Under the pieces are notes generated by a model. That model was not told the origin of the DNA. It saw only the letters and a list, made by a program, of their open reading frames with translations, and did no database searches. A stretch of DNA of 45,987 nt. Source: Trileptium ribeirensis. Lineage: Eukaryota; Nematoda; Enoplea; Enoplida; Thoracostomopsidae. The DNA lies in contig JASANE010012445.1 of assembly GCA_030248225.1 (NCBI GenBank), forward strand, positions 1 through 45,987. Reading direction: 5' to 3'. Positions within the stretch are counted from its first letter, which is position 1; the number at the start of each line of letters is the position of its first letter. The translations under genes were made by a program, and so were the position numbers. Of the stretch, positions 10,526 through 22,805 are shown piece after piece.

Positions 10526-10685
10526 AATTATTAGGTTATAGTAATCGATTATTAGGGCTATGATGATTACACATGATTAAGACGATGGTCGTTGTTTTTG
10601 GGTTACCTAGCTAACGTTTTTGGACGTGTCATTAAAGTTGTCCGTTGGCTTATAGTGGAAAGATTTGTGTACATATTTTAGGTAT

Positions 10686-11248
10686 ACTTCTTTGTTTTGG
10701 AATTTTATAATGATATCGATAATGGTGAATTAGTAAGTAGTCGTTTAGAAGATGAGTTAGCTAGTGGTTTTCGATCTTTCTACATGATGTTATGATTTCC
10801 AAAATAATGTTGGATTAGTTTCGAATTGGGTCGTTATGCTGGTTAGCGAAACTGTTAGTACAGAAATCATTTGAAACTATTTTTCAAAGAATTTTCCCGA
10901 GAATGCGAACACTGGTTAGCTAAAATATGTTCGCTAAGAGGACTTTCACAAGGGTTTCCGAGTTTGAGATATTATTATCTATGCGTCATATTAAAATTTA
11001 TCAAAAGCATATCACATGCCTGACTACGTGTCTACCAATCCACTGTCAGCTGTTGTTCGCCTTCCATAGCGTTTGCACTTGGGTTAATTGATTTTTAAGT
11101 ATAATTTCGAACGTCGATTACTATTCGTCATGTCACGCGGCAAATTCCGTCGATACTAATAAACCGATAAGAAGGGGGTATGCCGTATTCCACGCTAGTG
11201 TATCGTCCCGTCGTTCTAAGTAATAATAATTAAACTGTAAACATCACT
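10686..11248 (+). repeat. 550-bp direct repeat, copy 1
   Basis: Closely similar to 17739-18297 over its length. Landmarks are TTCTTTGTTTT..GAATTTTAT at the start, GTGAATTAGTAAGTAGTCG, and TGTATCGTCCCGTCGTTC near the end. The two copies part after AAACATC, and here that is where the inverted-repeat arm (TAA|TGTGTC) begins. Non-coding. Confidence 0.75.
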
Positions 11249-11250
11249 AA

Positions 11251-11471
11251 TGTGTCATTCACAGAGAAATGTGTCCGCTTACTCGACATCGTCAGCATAT
11301 ACACACGTGTGTATGAAAACGATACATTCGATAGTATGTAATAATTTTCGTGAGTTGTTACGCAAATCGGGTTTTGCGTAACACCATTCGTACGTTGTTA
11401 CCCATAACCGCTTATATGTAACAACATTGCTAATGTTATTACGTTCTATTTGTTACGCTCGAATGTTGTTA
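11251..11471 (+). mobile_element. Lone left arm of the second inverted-repeat family (family B)
   Basis: Similar to the left arm at 27954-28187: TGTGTCATTCACAGAGAAATG, then TACACACGTGTGTAT, then repeated GTAACAAC/GTTGTTAC palindromic units. It is preceded by TAA (11248-11250), like the full copy. The right arm is missing, because the family A foldback element interrupts it at 11472. Confidence 0.65.
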
Positions 11472-14400
11472 TGCAGCATTCACAGAAAAATGCGTGCAGA
11501 AACCGGGCAGTTTTGTCTCTTACAGCGGTCCGTAAGAGACAAAAATCTCTTAAGGCTGGCTGTATAATATTTTAGTTTCATACAGATAGCTATAAGACAC
11601 TTTTGTCTCTTATAGCCAATTGTAAGATATTTTAATCTCTTATAGACAACTGTAAGATATTTTAGTCTCTTACAACCGTCTCTAAGAGATTTTTGTCTTT
11701 TAGAGCTGGCCACAAGAGACAACAGTCTTTAACGACTGCCCATACGAGATAAATATATCTTAAGGACAGCTATAAGAGATTTTAGTTTGTAATGCATTGC
11801 TGTTAAAGACAAAAGTCTCTTAAAGCCAACCGTAAGAGACTTCAAAACCTTACGGATAGCTGTAAGAGACATTTGTCTCTTATAGCTGGTCATAAGAGAC
11901 AATAGTTTCTTGCAGTTAGCTGAAAGAGACATAAATCTGTCACGGCTAAGTGAAAGAGATTTAAGTCTGTTTTAGCTGGCTGTAAGAGATTTGTGTCTAC
12001 TTCGGGAATTTGTAAGAGACAAACGTCTCTTATGGCAAGCTGTAAAAGACAATTCCTAATTAATATCTCCGCAACACAACGTTTGTGACTATATATCTAA
12101 TTTTTCAGCTTTATGGAGACAAATTAAAAAACATTTACCCTATCCGAGAAAAGGTGATTATATAGAACCCAATACTGCGGGCTGCGCGACAAAGATTTAC
12201 AATAGGGAGAAGCCAGGTCTAGAGTTCCACCCAGTGAGAACTTCCTGAATCCCCCGGTTAATCAAAACCTATGATCCAAAACCGAAAAGCAAATCATTCA
12301 TATAAATTACAACAAACAGAGTACTAAATAAGATAAATAATAAAATGTATGATAGACGGTATCGGGTCCAAATCAATTTTTGGTTTGTTACAGACATAAA
12401 GTTGAATATATATGCAATAATGATATACACTTAGAATATAATTGCTAAACAATTGAAATTTTTCTGCAATATACGTTATACCCGCCATAAATAATTGCAG
12501 TCAGAGTAGGCCGAAAATGAGAATTATATGAGAATTGCGGAAATCCGATACAACCACATACACGATTTAAAGATATTCCTGGAATAATATAAAATTACTT
12601 AAATTTCACTCTTTCACCTGAAAAATTCGTAAAACAAACTATATAAATAATATTTCCGTTTTACGTCGATTAGTTATCATTTCAAGTCTGTCAAGGGTTT
12701 CACAGTTTTCATTCACAGGTCTTAAATCTAATTATTTAATGAAAGTAAACTGGGAATTCAGCAATAATTGCGTATTTACCTATCTTTGAAGATGGGTCAT
12801 TAGAGATGACACGCAGTAGTTATTGTTGAACGATTACAACTTTATTTTATTTCAGAAATTATTTCACTTTCACTGTTTTACTTCATCTTTTATTTTTGCC
12901 TCCTATAAAAATACTTTTTTGGAATTTCAAAATTTTTGAAATTTGTGAATCACGAGTGTCCATTATGTTATGAAGCTTGCTGAATGCAATTTTTTGTTAC
13001 CTATAGTTTATATTGATTATTGATCTATATAGACTCTAGATGTCGATACTATTGTATTAGTATAGTTATGACATTGATGCTTTTACTATCTTACAATGGA
13101 CTTGTCTTATCTATGGAATTCTGATCATTTGTCGCTCAAGCCGTTCGGGACAATTTAGCGTTTTAGAAATCACAAGGGCCCATTAAAAACCCATCTTGAA
13201 GCAACCCTCATTGGCAATAGCAACGCATTGAACATTTTGTAAAACCTGTAGCTTGTTATTCAACAGTCGTGACTGTAAGGGCCATCGACTAGTCTATAGT
13301 TCTTCCATTATTGTATGTATTCGTCATCTTGAGTCTTCATGAGTGAAAGTTGCAAACTGATTTTCTCCAGTTGTACAGCAATTTTCGAAAATTTTCTAGT
13401 GAGCTGCCGTATATACATTGACTCCCATGATATTAAGTAACGTAATTGAATAATTGACCGCCGAGCATTTGTAAGCCAATGTTAGTGCACGAATGTACGG
13501 ATCATCGTCAAGCAGAGGGCGCTGAATATTATAAGGATTGTTAAGTTAAGCTGTGGCATGTGGTCATGCTGCAACTGGAAGCCGAAACAACTTGGTCTTA
13601 GTATCAATCTACATATATACTAACATAAAATTCACGATACATGGTGGACGGCAGCACCATAATTCTTGCAGAATTATTTAACCGGTTGATTTCGTTTGTT
13701 TCACTGCTTTAAATTGCTTTCGAAGCCCTACGGGTTAGAAACACTAAATTTCCTTGAATTAACTTTGGCAACGAAAATTGTAAATGTTTGAAGTTTTAAA
13801 TTATTGAAAGAAGCGCGCGAAGCGAGCGGAGTTTCTTCCTATAATTGTGTTAATGACAAAAGTCGTAAAAACCATTCTTTGTCCAACTGTGATCATCTGG
13901 AGATCATAACTCATCACTGGATGGATGGATTTTCACAATATTTTTAATTTCATTACAAATTTACTTTTTTGGGACCCTTCATTAGACGCTAAATCAGCTG
14001 ATCAAGCCGACCTGGTCGAAATTGGCTGCACTGGGTTCAAACGTCACATTTTTTTAATTTTGACCATCTAAGTATCTATTTTTCACGACCTATATGTGGA
14101 GATAAAAGTTTCGCAGCAAATGCGGGGACCACCATAATCAAGAATGTCAAGCTACAAATTTCCTGTTATGTATTTTTGTCACCAGCCGTTTTCGAGCTAT
14201 GAGTCACAGTTTAAAAAATACCCAAAAAAGTTAAAATTTTAAGATTTTTTACAAAACAATTTATTGCCTGTTGGAGGTGAATTGTGGGATTATAGGCTTA
14301 TTTATCTCGTTAAACAGGTTAGTTTCAATGTTTTAACAGCATATTAGCTGCATTATTCTTGCAGGACAGTGCAAGAGCTTAATTTCGTAAATTTTGGAAC

Positions 14401-15443
14401 AAAAAATAGTCAAATGCCACAACTTTTTTTAACATAGATGTATGTAGGTCAATCCAACGTGTCTATGAGTTTTCCGGGTTGCTAAATACGATAAGAAAAT
14501 TGCATATGCGTATTATGCATCAAATAAAACAAGTCATAGTACCCTATTACGTGAAATGATTGTACAAATTATAATTTTTATTATAATTTTTGACTCATTT
14601 ATGATTCAAAATTCATAAATTTATGATGTTTGTTTTTTGGTCATTGGAAGAATAGAGTTTCGCGGTTTTGACATATATATGGCGAAAATGACCATAGCGT
14701 TACCACTGAGTTTCCGGTATATAATTGCTATCATGGAAGATTATGGTGGCTTAGGGACTTAAATTTGTAACGACGAGATGGTCAATAAGCACAGAGTAGC
14801 CACACTCCCCCATTTACCCTCGTGTTTCGAGTTACTAGTTTGTACGTAGAAGATTACAACACATCTATAGGGTTCCGAAGCGGGCTGTGTGCTATGAAGG
14901 CTATCTCCGAAGTAGACACAAATCTCTTACAGCCAGCGAAAACAGACTTAAATCTCTTTCACTTAGCCGTGACAGATTTATGTCTCTTTCAGCTAACTGC
15001 AAGAAACTATTGTCTCTTATGACCAGCTATAAGAGACAAATGTCTCTTACAGCTATCCGTAAGGTTTTGAAGTCTCTTACGGTTGGCTTTAAGAGACTTT
15101 TGTCTTTAACAGCAATGCATTACAAACTAAAATCTCTTATAGCTGTCCTTAAGATATATTTATCTCGTATGGGCAGTCGTTAAAGACTGTTGTCTCTTGT
15201 GGCCAGCTCTAAAAGACAAAAATCTCTTAGAGACGGTTGTAAGAGACTAAAATATCTTACAGTTGTCTATAAGAGATTAAAATATCTTACAATTGGCTAT
15301 AAGAGACAAAAGTGTCTTATAGCTATCTGTATGAAACTAAAATATTATACAGCCAGCCTTAAGAGATTTTTGTCTCTTACGGACCTCTGTAAGAGACAAA
15401 ACTGCCCGGTTTCTGCACGCATTTTTCTGTGAATGCTGCATTA
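11469..15443. mobile_element. Foldback element (family A) with 533-bp arms and TTA target duplication
   Basis: The arms 11472-12004 and 14908-15440 are inverted copies of equal length, differing at only a few positions by eye (for example near 11530 and 11980). Termini read TGCAGCATTCACAG..CTGTGAATGCTGCA, with TTA immediately outside both ends (11469-11471, 15441-15443). Each arm is a chain of ~30-bp units with GTCTCTTA..TAAGAGAC palindromes. The 2.9-kb loop (12005-14907) has no transposase ORF. The layout resembles foldback elements. The 3-bp TWA duplication suggests mobilisation by a PIF/Harbinger-like transposase, which is inference. It sits inside an older family B arm. Confidence 0.75.
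12005..14907. other. Loop of the foldback element, no gene seen
   Basis: AT-rich sequence without a recognisable domain in any frame. Small motifs recur in both orientations, such as CACCATAAT near 13653 and 14131 and its complement ATTATGGTGG near 14740. A short GC-rich repeat GCGCGCGAAGCGAGCGG lies at ~13813. Confidence 0.5.
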
Positions 15444-15447
15444 CGTA

Positions 15448-15640
15448 TTCCCTCCAGTTTGATATTAGCAGCCCCTCCAGTTTGATAGCGGTACCCCCTC
15501 CAATTTTATATTGGTGCCCCCTCCAGTTTGATATTGGTGCCCCTTCAATTTGATAGTGGCGCTCCCATCCAGTTTAAGATTCGCCTCGTCCAGCTTAATA
15601 TTGACGCCCTCCAGTTTTGTATTGGTGCCCCGTTCTACAG
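15448..15640 (+). repeat. Minisatellite, ~21-bp unit (plus orientation)
   Basis: Tandem units of the form CCCCTCCAGTTTGATATTGG recur with point changes and small gaps. The same unit, inverted, forms the array at 17600-17738. The array starts within a few bases of the right end of the foldback element. ORFs in this stretch are translations of the repeat. Confidence 0.85.
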
Positions 15641-16458
15641 CGTGAATTACAAAATAAAAATTAAGCTTAGGAACTGGTGTCTCGGTACACAATTGTTTCC
15701 ATTAAAAATACTCTTACTAAATTAATGCATAGGACGTTTCTGCACTAACTTTTTTAAATGTAAACAAATAACGCGATGTCTTATTTTAGTCAAGTTAGCT
15801 GACCGTGAGTTTTGATAAATATCGTTTCCAACTGTGTTTGACATTTCTTTTTTCTGGTTATTACACGTTTATTGATATTGAGCCGGCAACAGTGGCAGGG
15901 AAGGTCGATGTTCGATCTCTTATGAGGGTTTACCAGATAGGGGCGGGAGGATGGTTGAGGCGTCTTAGGTGGCGGCTATAGGATTAGCGCCTGTGGTGCC
16001 GCCAGGGGGTTTTCAGCCAACCTCGGAAGATGGGGGAGAATTGGTACGGCGCCTCAGAGGACGAGAAGGGAGGGATGGGGTGACCGTCATACCTCCTATG
16101 TTCATTTCACATTTCAGCAATATATCTCAAAATCGTATGTCTGCGAAATGTTATACAGTTACCACAAATATACAGACATTCTGAATATAATTTATCTCAA
16201 ATGCAGTTGCGAAAAATTTATATAAATAGACATGAGAAGTAAACACTAAAGATGTCCTTATATTATAACAGTTAATTCAAAATTTCTTCACCACTAATAT
16301 CACAATTATAGTTATAACGAGAAATCTGTCATACACTGTATTATAATCATTATAATTGCCGTTATGATGCATGCTGTATTATAGTAAATGGATATAGACA
16401 AACTCAATATAATGTGTTGAGGAAATAATGCAACGTCGCCTACTGACACTACTAAAAA
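15641..16458. other. No gene recognised; GC-rich patch at 15930-16105
   Basis: Mostly AT-rich. The patch 15930-16105 is clearly more GC-rich than its surroundings and carries a short ORF (15969-16184) with no known domain. It is followed by a pyrimidine-rich stretch ending CATTTCAG, which could be a splice acceptor by chance. I see no supporting exon. Confidence 0.3.
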
Positions 16459-16941
16459 TGCTCGCGCAATTTAACGTATTATACAATATCATTTAATAGC
16501 GCTCGTGACAATATTGTTTAACAGAATAAGAATGCAAGGTTTCTCTGCCTTTCATTGTTTTCTGCTATTTCCAAATAGCGCGCAAAACAGGGCCTGATAA
16601 ATGAGTTTCAGGGCTCGAAAATCAGCTTGTGGCGCAAACTTATTAGCTTTTCAGCTTATATACACCTGACACCTGTGTATACGCCGCTGGAATTTCTTCA
16701 AATACTAAGTTTTGACAATATGCGTTGAAGGTCCGTCGGTTAGGGTAGGGATTCATCAGGGTGGATAAATTATCTGAAATTTTTGAGGAGTATTTTTTCA
16801 ACGAGATTTTTTTCAGTTTACGATAAATTCTCCCTAATTTCCTGTAGATTTAAACAGTTGCACTCCAATTTTTGACACTGTTCCACTAGTTTTGCCAATT
16901 TTCGATCTTTCGCCTTTCTTTAACAGGCGGTTGGGGTATCA
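16459..16941 (+). repeat. 480-bp direct repeat, copy 1 (TG..CA ends)
   Basis: Nearly identical to 18358-18836. Both begin TGCTCGCGCAATTTAACG and end GGTTGGGGTATCA. The TG/CA ends and ~1.4-kb spacing recall LTRs of a small non-autonomous element. There is no clear primer site, polypurine tract or target duplication (flanks AAAAA and ATAAG), so this stays a repeat call. Confidence 0.7.
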
Positions 16942-17599
16942 AGCGTTCATGGGGAAAGGTGAATGTGACTTGGGCGGTTGGACCCTTTGCTGGTAACCTC
17001 TTACCAACTATCGCCACTTATGACTTCGGTTTTTGCCATCCGAACCGCGAGCGTAATACTAGCCGTAGCTGCAAGTGCGGTATGTGTTACAACAGGGAAC
17101 ACTGAAATTTTTCACTGTTACAAGATCCCAGCAACGAATGACATTGTTACAACAATTAGTGTAACAGTAAATGACGCTGTTTAAACGTGGTGCGAGCATA
17201 AGTCTAGCTAACTGCTCGCGTTTGGTAATAACAACCAAGCAAACGCTCAAGTTATACGGCTGATATTGGGCTCATTTTATGCGCCAATTCAGTCTCTGTA
17301 TAGTGGTGATATAGAATTAAGCTGGTGCTACTATGGTTTCGTTCATAGTAGGTTTGGTTCGTATGATTGTTAAATGGGCGCATGATGCTCAAATACACGA
17401 AAGTTATAATATCTCCGCAACCACTCGAGCGACTTATTTTGAATAGAAAGACATCTTCTATATAGCCGCACATGGTATGCCCCTTATTTACGTACATGGT
17501 ATGCTCCTTACATGGTATTGTCCTTATTTACGCTACCTCATTGTGTCAAAATGTGGTTTTTAATGGGCCCATGAAATTTAGAATTCACCAAATAATATC
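16942..17599. other. No gene recognised between the direct repeats
   Basis: ORFs at 16978-17184 and on the minus strand at 17059-17250 and 17252-17497 are short, overlap on opposite strands and lack domains. Confidence 0.3.
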
Positions 17600-17738
17600 T
17601 GGAGGGGACACCTATATCAAACTGGAGGGGCACCAATATCAAACTGGAGTGGGCAACAATATGAAACTGGAGGGGGCACCAATATCAAACTGGAGGGGCT
17701 GCTAATATCAAATTGGAGGGGGCACCAATATCAAATTC
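17600..17738 (-). repeat. Minisatellite, same unit as 15448-15640 but inverted
   Basis: Units read GGCACCAATATCAAACTGGAG on the plus strand, the reverse complement of the array at 15448. About seven units are present. It directly abuts the second copy of the 550-bp repeat. The two arrays could pair across about 2 kb. Confidence 0.85.
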
Positions 17739-18297
17739 TTCTTTGTTTTTGAATTTTATTATGATATCAATAATGGTGAATTAGTAAGTAGTCGTTTCGA
17801 AGATGAGTTAGCTAGTGGTTTTCGATCTTTCTTCATAATATTATGATTTTCAGAATATGTTGGATTAGTTTTGAATTGGGTCGTTGTGCTGATTAGCGAA
17901 ACTGTTAGTACAGAATCCTTTGGGACTATTTTTCAAAGAATTTCCACGGGAACTCGAACACCGGTTAGCTAAAATATGTTCGCTAAAATGACTTTCACAA
18001 GGGTTTCCGAGTTTGAGTTATTATTATCTATGCGTCATATTAAAATTTATCAAAAGCATATCAGACTACGTGTCTACCAATCCACTGTCAGCTCTTGTTC
18101 GCCGCCCACAGCGTTTGTACTTGTGTTAATTGATTTTCAAGTATAATTTCGAACGTCGATTACTATTGGGCATGTCACGCCGCAAATTCCATCGATATTA
18201 ATAAACCAATAAGAAGGGAACGTGCCGTATTTCACGCTAGTGTATCGTCCCGTCGTTCAAAGTAATAATAATTAAACTGTAAACATCGCTTGGCTTT
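17739..18297 (+). repeat. 550-bp direct repeat, copy 2
   Basis: Partner of 10686-11248, same orientation, with scattered substitutions and small indels. It is not interrupted by a foldback arm: after AAACATC the sequence continues GCTTGGC instead. Confidence 0.75.
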
Positions 18298-18357
18298 TAT
18301 TGGGGATACTCCCGCATCAGTGTCACCACCTTTTGGCTTCGAAATTTCCTTTGGTAT

Positions 18358-18836
18358 TGCTCGCGCAATTTAACGTGTTATACAATATCATTTAATAGCG
18401 CTCGTGACAATATTGTTTAATAGAATAAGAATGCAAGGTTTCTCTGCCTTTCATTGTTTTCTGCTATTTCCAAATAGCGCGCAAAACAGGGCCTGATAAA
18501 TGAGTTTCAGGGCTCGAAAATCAGCTTGCGGCGCAAACTTATTAGCTTTTCAGCTTATACACACCTGACACCTGTGTATACGCCGCTGGAATTTCATCAA
18601 ATACCAAGTTTTGACAATATGCGTTGAAGGTCCGTCGGTTGGGTAGGGATTCATCAGGGGGATAAATTATCTGAAATTTTTGAGAAGTATTTTTTCAACG
18701 CGATTTTTTCAATTTAAGATAAATTCTTCCTAATTTCCTGTAGTTTTAAACAGTTGTACTCCAATTTTTGACACTGTTCCACTAGTTTTGCCAATTTTCG
18801 CTCTTCCGCCTTTCTTTAACAAGCGGTTGGGGTATC
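18358..18836 (+). repeat. 480-bp direct repeat, copy 2
   Basis: Partner of 16459-16941. Differences seen by eye are few. The copy lies 60 bp after the end of the 550-bp repeat. Confidence 0.75.
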
Positions 18837-20095
18837 AATAAGGACTTCATATTCATATTTCATAACGCCCGGCGCTTTGATGTATATATAACTAGAATCT
18901 TGGCGACATGCCAAGTGTATGAATTCGGAGAAATGAGAAACTTACATGATTAACATACAGCTGAACAACTCATTAAAAATATATGCCTGTTACGAAACAA
19001 AGATGTAACTAACAAAAAATATTTATTAATCTGCTGTTCAATAAGATGCAGCAAAACTGATAGTCAGATATCTAATACGCACCCTATGAGTGTTAACTCT
19101 ATCTCGGAACTGTTTACGAACCGTGAACAACATATGTATTTAATCTATGCATATATAAGAATCTTAACAAAAGCACAGTAGCACAGAAAACAACAGAATT
19201 CGCTACAGACCGCATGACACTCATCTCTTTTGCAATACTCGCCTTGTTTCACCCATTGACATAACTACCTCTACACGAGGAGATACGTTTAAATACAGTG
19301 AAGATTTGAAATAAGCACCCACGAAAACCCATATGATCTCATTTTGAGCCACAAGTCTATTAATATACTGTTATTAGTGGTAATGTTACAGATGACTATA
19401 TATGGCTTCGGACCAAACTTTGGCCTCAAATATCAATTAATTCAGGGGTATCACATCAAATCTGTTGACACCCTTTAGGTAGCACCGTAGCTCTATCCAC
19501 ACACCAAATTTCTATCTAACTGCTTGAGTGGTTACATAGCTACACCTCGACAAAATTTGACCAAACTTTTGGAAATTTGACTATTTTCTAAAGTCCCCGA
19601 TGCCCCATAGAGACCCGACGAAAACAATTTATATACCCATAAATAAAGCTTCCTGGGACACATATTTTGATATCAAAATGATTCAAATCGGCTCAAGTGT
19701 TGTCGAGTTATAGCAAAAATGACCCAAAAATGGCCCATTTTAGCCATGTACCCCTGGGTACCTCCTTTGACCCCCTGTGGTGAGACGTGGTTTTGTTGAA
19801 TCAGAATAAAACCTCCAAAAGGCATATCTAGTGTATCGTAACTTTTATATGAGTCCTCGCACGTCCATATCGGTTTACGTTGAGATAACAAAATCCTGTT
19901 TACAGGGAAAAACGGACGCTCATCTTTTCACCATAGTGCGGTCTGGTGAGAATTTTTCGATTCTGAAGCTAGCACTTCTCCATCTCCGAATTGGATAAAT
20001 ACGTATTATATGGAAGTGGTATTAAACGTAAATAAAGCGAAGTGCCATAGTGTACGATTCTGAGTTTAAATGTTATCAATGTAATAATTCAGTCG
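18837..20095. other. No gene recognised
   Basis: AT-rich DNA. The minus-strand ORF 19673-19891 has no domain and its composition is like the surroundings. Confidence 0.4.
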
Positions 20096-22160
20096 ATGGT
20101 CCAACGCAATCTTCGGACCACTGCAAACGGGCGCATGTACTCTCATCGAAAAGAAAATTTAGGTATACCGCAGAGTTTGCGCTTCGTTGAATTAATAAAT
20201 ACTTGTATACAATTGGCTGTCGTTGATGTCAGTGTAATAAAGCTACACCGTCAACTCGCCAAGCCGGTAGTACTGTGTGTCGACCAAAGTTGGAAGACTA
20301 GGCGATGAAATTATCACCACTTTACTAGCACGCTAGACCACGACCTCGCGCACCCCAGCCATTAATATATCCGGTTGTTTTGTGGACAGAACTGTAATTG
20401 AATTGTATTCTTTGTATGTTACAGTAGTCGCTGGGGGTCGGAGCGACCTGTAAGCACAGAACTAAACTGCCACAGAAAAAGAACGAGCTTTGACACGACC
20501 GACTAAACAAAACTAAAATTTTAACCACATGGTAGCTAGTTTGAAAAATAAGTAGAAAACATGCAAATCACTTAAGACAAAAATAACAAAATCAGTGAAA
20601 TTTGGGATTTTAAGATTTGGTGGGATGGGAAGCGTATAATAATTAAGTTAGTCAAAACCCAACTTTTTAGTTTTAGGTTATTTTTAGCGTGGCCTGGTAG
20701 GATTGGGCCCGGAAACTCCGTTTGTAGCTTGGAAAACCACCTACACCAGTGTTATATTTTTATGCCTTCAAAGGGGGTAAGGGTTGGATGGGGAATTTTC
20801 TTTACGACGGTTATCGGATATTAAAACGAGACGGGATTCGTCACCGAAAATTGCGTGGTCTGACGTGTGGCCAGTAGTATGTGGGTGGGGATATTGGGAT
20901 AGCGCGCGTCCTTGATTTTGTGATCAGTGCTCGTGTCTTTAGTTTTTCTTTCCGGCATTAAGCTGCTCTAGTCACTCGTACTTTAGATAGTTTGGCACTA
21001 AAGAAGTAACAAGAATGTTTTAGTACGTAAAAATATTAAGCAACATAATGTTTAGCACCCGTAAATTAACCTCGTGGCACTGTTCTTTAAAACCGGTATA
21101 AGTTATATTACGCTAAGACTCCACCGGTCACTTTTGCAATTTCCACTTTGGATTTTGATGTTGCTCGGCCACTCGATTACCTCTCACTCTACTATTCTGA
21201 TTCCTATAACCTTTAAGCTTAGGTTAGTTACTATTCTATTAATCCTTTTATGAGGTTGGCACAACTTCCCTTGAGTGGCCGGCAGCTGTACGGGTAATGA
21301 AATACCTCACCCTAAGTGGTTAGATTTAGGCTAACGATCCTTATTAAATGGGTTACGATTTGAGTGATTACAAGTTACGTTTAGGTTAGCTATTACTCTA
21401 ATACTGCGCTTGTGAGTTGGTACAGCAATTCCCCCGAGTGGCTGGCACACTGCGCGATTATTTGATTACCGCAACCTAGGTCATAGATTTACACTACTAC
21501 TTGACGGTTATATTAAACAAGCCGCCCGACTGGCTGACGAACTACGTTAATTATAACTGTGTAGTAGCGGTCGGCTACTATTCAGTTCGAACTTAATTGG
21601 TTCCGAGCGACCCCTGACTGAATGGTTGAACAGCGAGAGATACTTGGCTAACGATGTCTGGTCAAAAATAGTCTTTGGGAACTATCGGTAATTCGAGGGG
21701 TATTCGAATTCTCGTCCCTTATTGGCCCGGTCTACTCAAGACTACTACTCCTTGTCAAACCGACCCCGACTGGCTGCCGACTCGACAAGTCGCGCTACTA
21801 CAAATAAGTTCCTCTTATTGGAGCTGGATTCTTTTAGACGGCAGTGTAGTTCTGTGCTTACGCGACGCTCCGACCCCCAGCAGCTACAATAAAATAGCAA
21901 AGACACGATTTAACTATAAATCTGACGGCCAAATAGTATTACACTAACAGCTGGGTTGCACGATTTCGTGGCTGGCGTACCAGTAAAGTGGTGACGAATC
22001 TAATTTCCTAGTGTTACCTATTTTAGCAGATTCACCCCACTAAAGTAGCAGCTCTGTGAATCATGAATTATATTTTATTACGCTCTCTTTAGTTGATGCA
22101 AACAACAGCCCAGCGATCACAAGTTTATTAATTAACTTAACGAAGTGCCAATCTTATACT
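20096..22160. repeat. Long imperfect inverted repeat, arms ~370-430 bp
   Basis: The reverse complement of 20096-20530 aligns with 21790-22160. Shared blocks include GTAGTTCTGTGCTTAC (21848), GCTCCGACCCCCAG (21867), GCTGGGTTGCACGATTTCGTGG (21951) with a close partner, and AAGTTTATTAATTAACTT.AACGAAG (22121). The spacer holds the start of copy 2 of the 2-kb repeat. The inverted arm is probably a reversed fragment of the same repeat lying head-on to it. Confidence 0.65.
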
Positions 22161-22700
22161 ATACCGAAGCTGCTTAGTCGACAACACTTACGCGCAGACA
22201 CCCAGCACTTTTAAAGTTGAGTATACAATGGACTGGCCGGCTGCGATTCGATAGAAGATCGTTGAATTTAGGCTAGGTTCTACGGCACTCCCTAAAATTC
22301 ATATTTATTTATAACTCATTATCTATAGCACACCGTTGATACACGTTAAATACAACGACGAGTAAATAATTCTATTGGGCACGGTAGCCAACGCCAAAGA
22401 ACTTTACTAGGAAAGTTGAACCAAATCGGTGTAGCTCAAATAGCCTTCACAACAACTGGGGAATATCCCGAAAACGAATACGTTGCTGTCCACAATCGGT
22501 TAGATATATTCTAACACAACAACTTAGGACACGAATGTAAGAATTAGCGCACGATTCCACTTGGCCTGCTCTTTAGCAATTACCCGGCTATTTACAATGC
22601 CATACATTCGACTCCGGCTGACGCTCGAAAATATCAATAAACATAAACTAACCCGTACTTAAATACTGTAAACGACTAGCAGGGACGAATAGTAGGCCGA
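20560..22700 (+). repeat. Dispersed ~2-kb repeat, copy 2
   Basis: Starts with the shared module (ATGCAAAT..GGGCCCGGAAACTCC..TAGCTTGG, 20560-20745), then GGTTGGATGGGG..GACGGTTATCGG, GTGGCCAGTAGTATGTGGG, GCGCGCGTCCTTGATTTTGTG, then units with GAGTGGC(C/T)GGCA. Order matches copies 1 and 3. Non-coding; the ORF 21675-21947 lies inside the repeat and has no domain. Confidence 0.6.
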
Positions 22701-22782
22701 CGTAAAAGTAGTTGAGTTTGCACAACGCGTGTGATACAGTTACTTTCCCATACATGCATTAAATATTATAATAATTTAGGAA

Positions 22783-22805
22783 GGCTTGCAAACTTTTTGC
22801 AAGCC
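22783..22805. other. Perfect hairpin, 10-bp stem and 3-base loop
   Basis: GGCTTGCAAA pairs with TTTGCAAGCC around CTT. It lies isolated in AT-rich DNA after copy 2 of the 2-kb repeat. Confidence 0.6.

Noticed and set aside
11480..11932. ORFs repeated almost unchanged at 14887-15432 on the other strand
   Set aside because: They translate the two arms of the foldback element; the repeating Lys/Leu pattern comes from the DNA units.
11472..12004. Regular ~30-bp palindromic repeats that could suggest a CRISPR array
   Set aside because: Units are contiguous with no unique spacers, diverge from each other, and form the arm of an inverted-repeat element in animal DNA.
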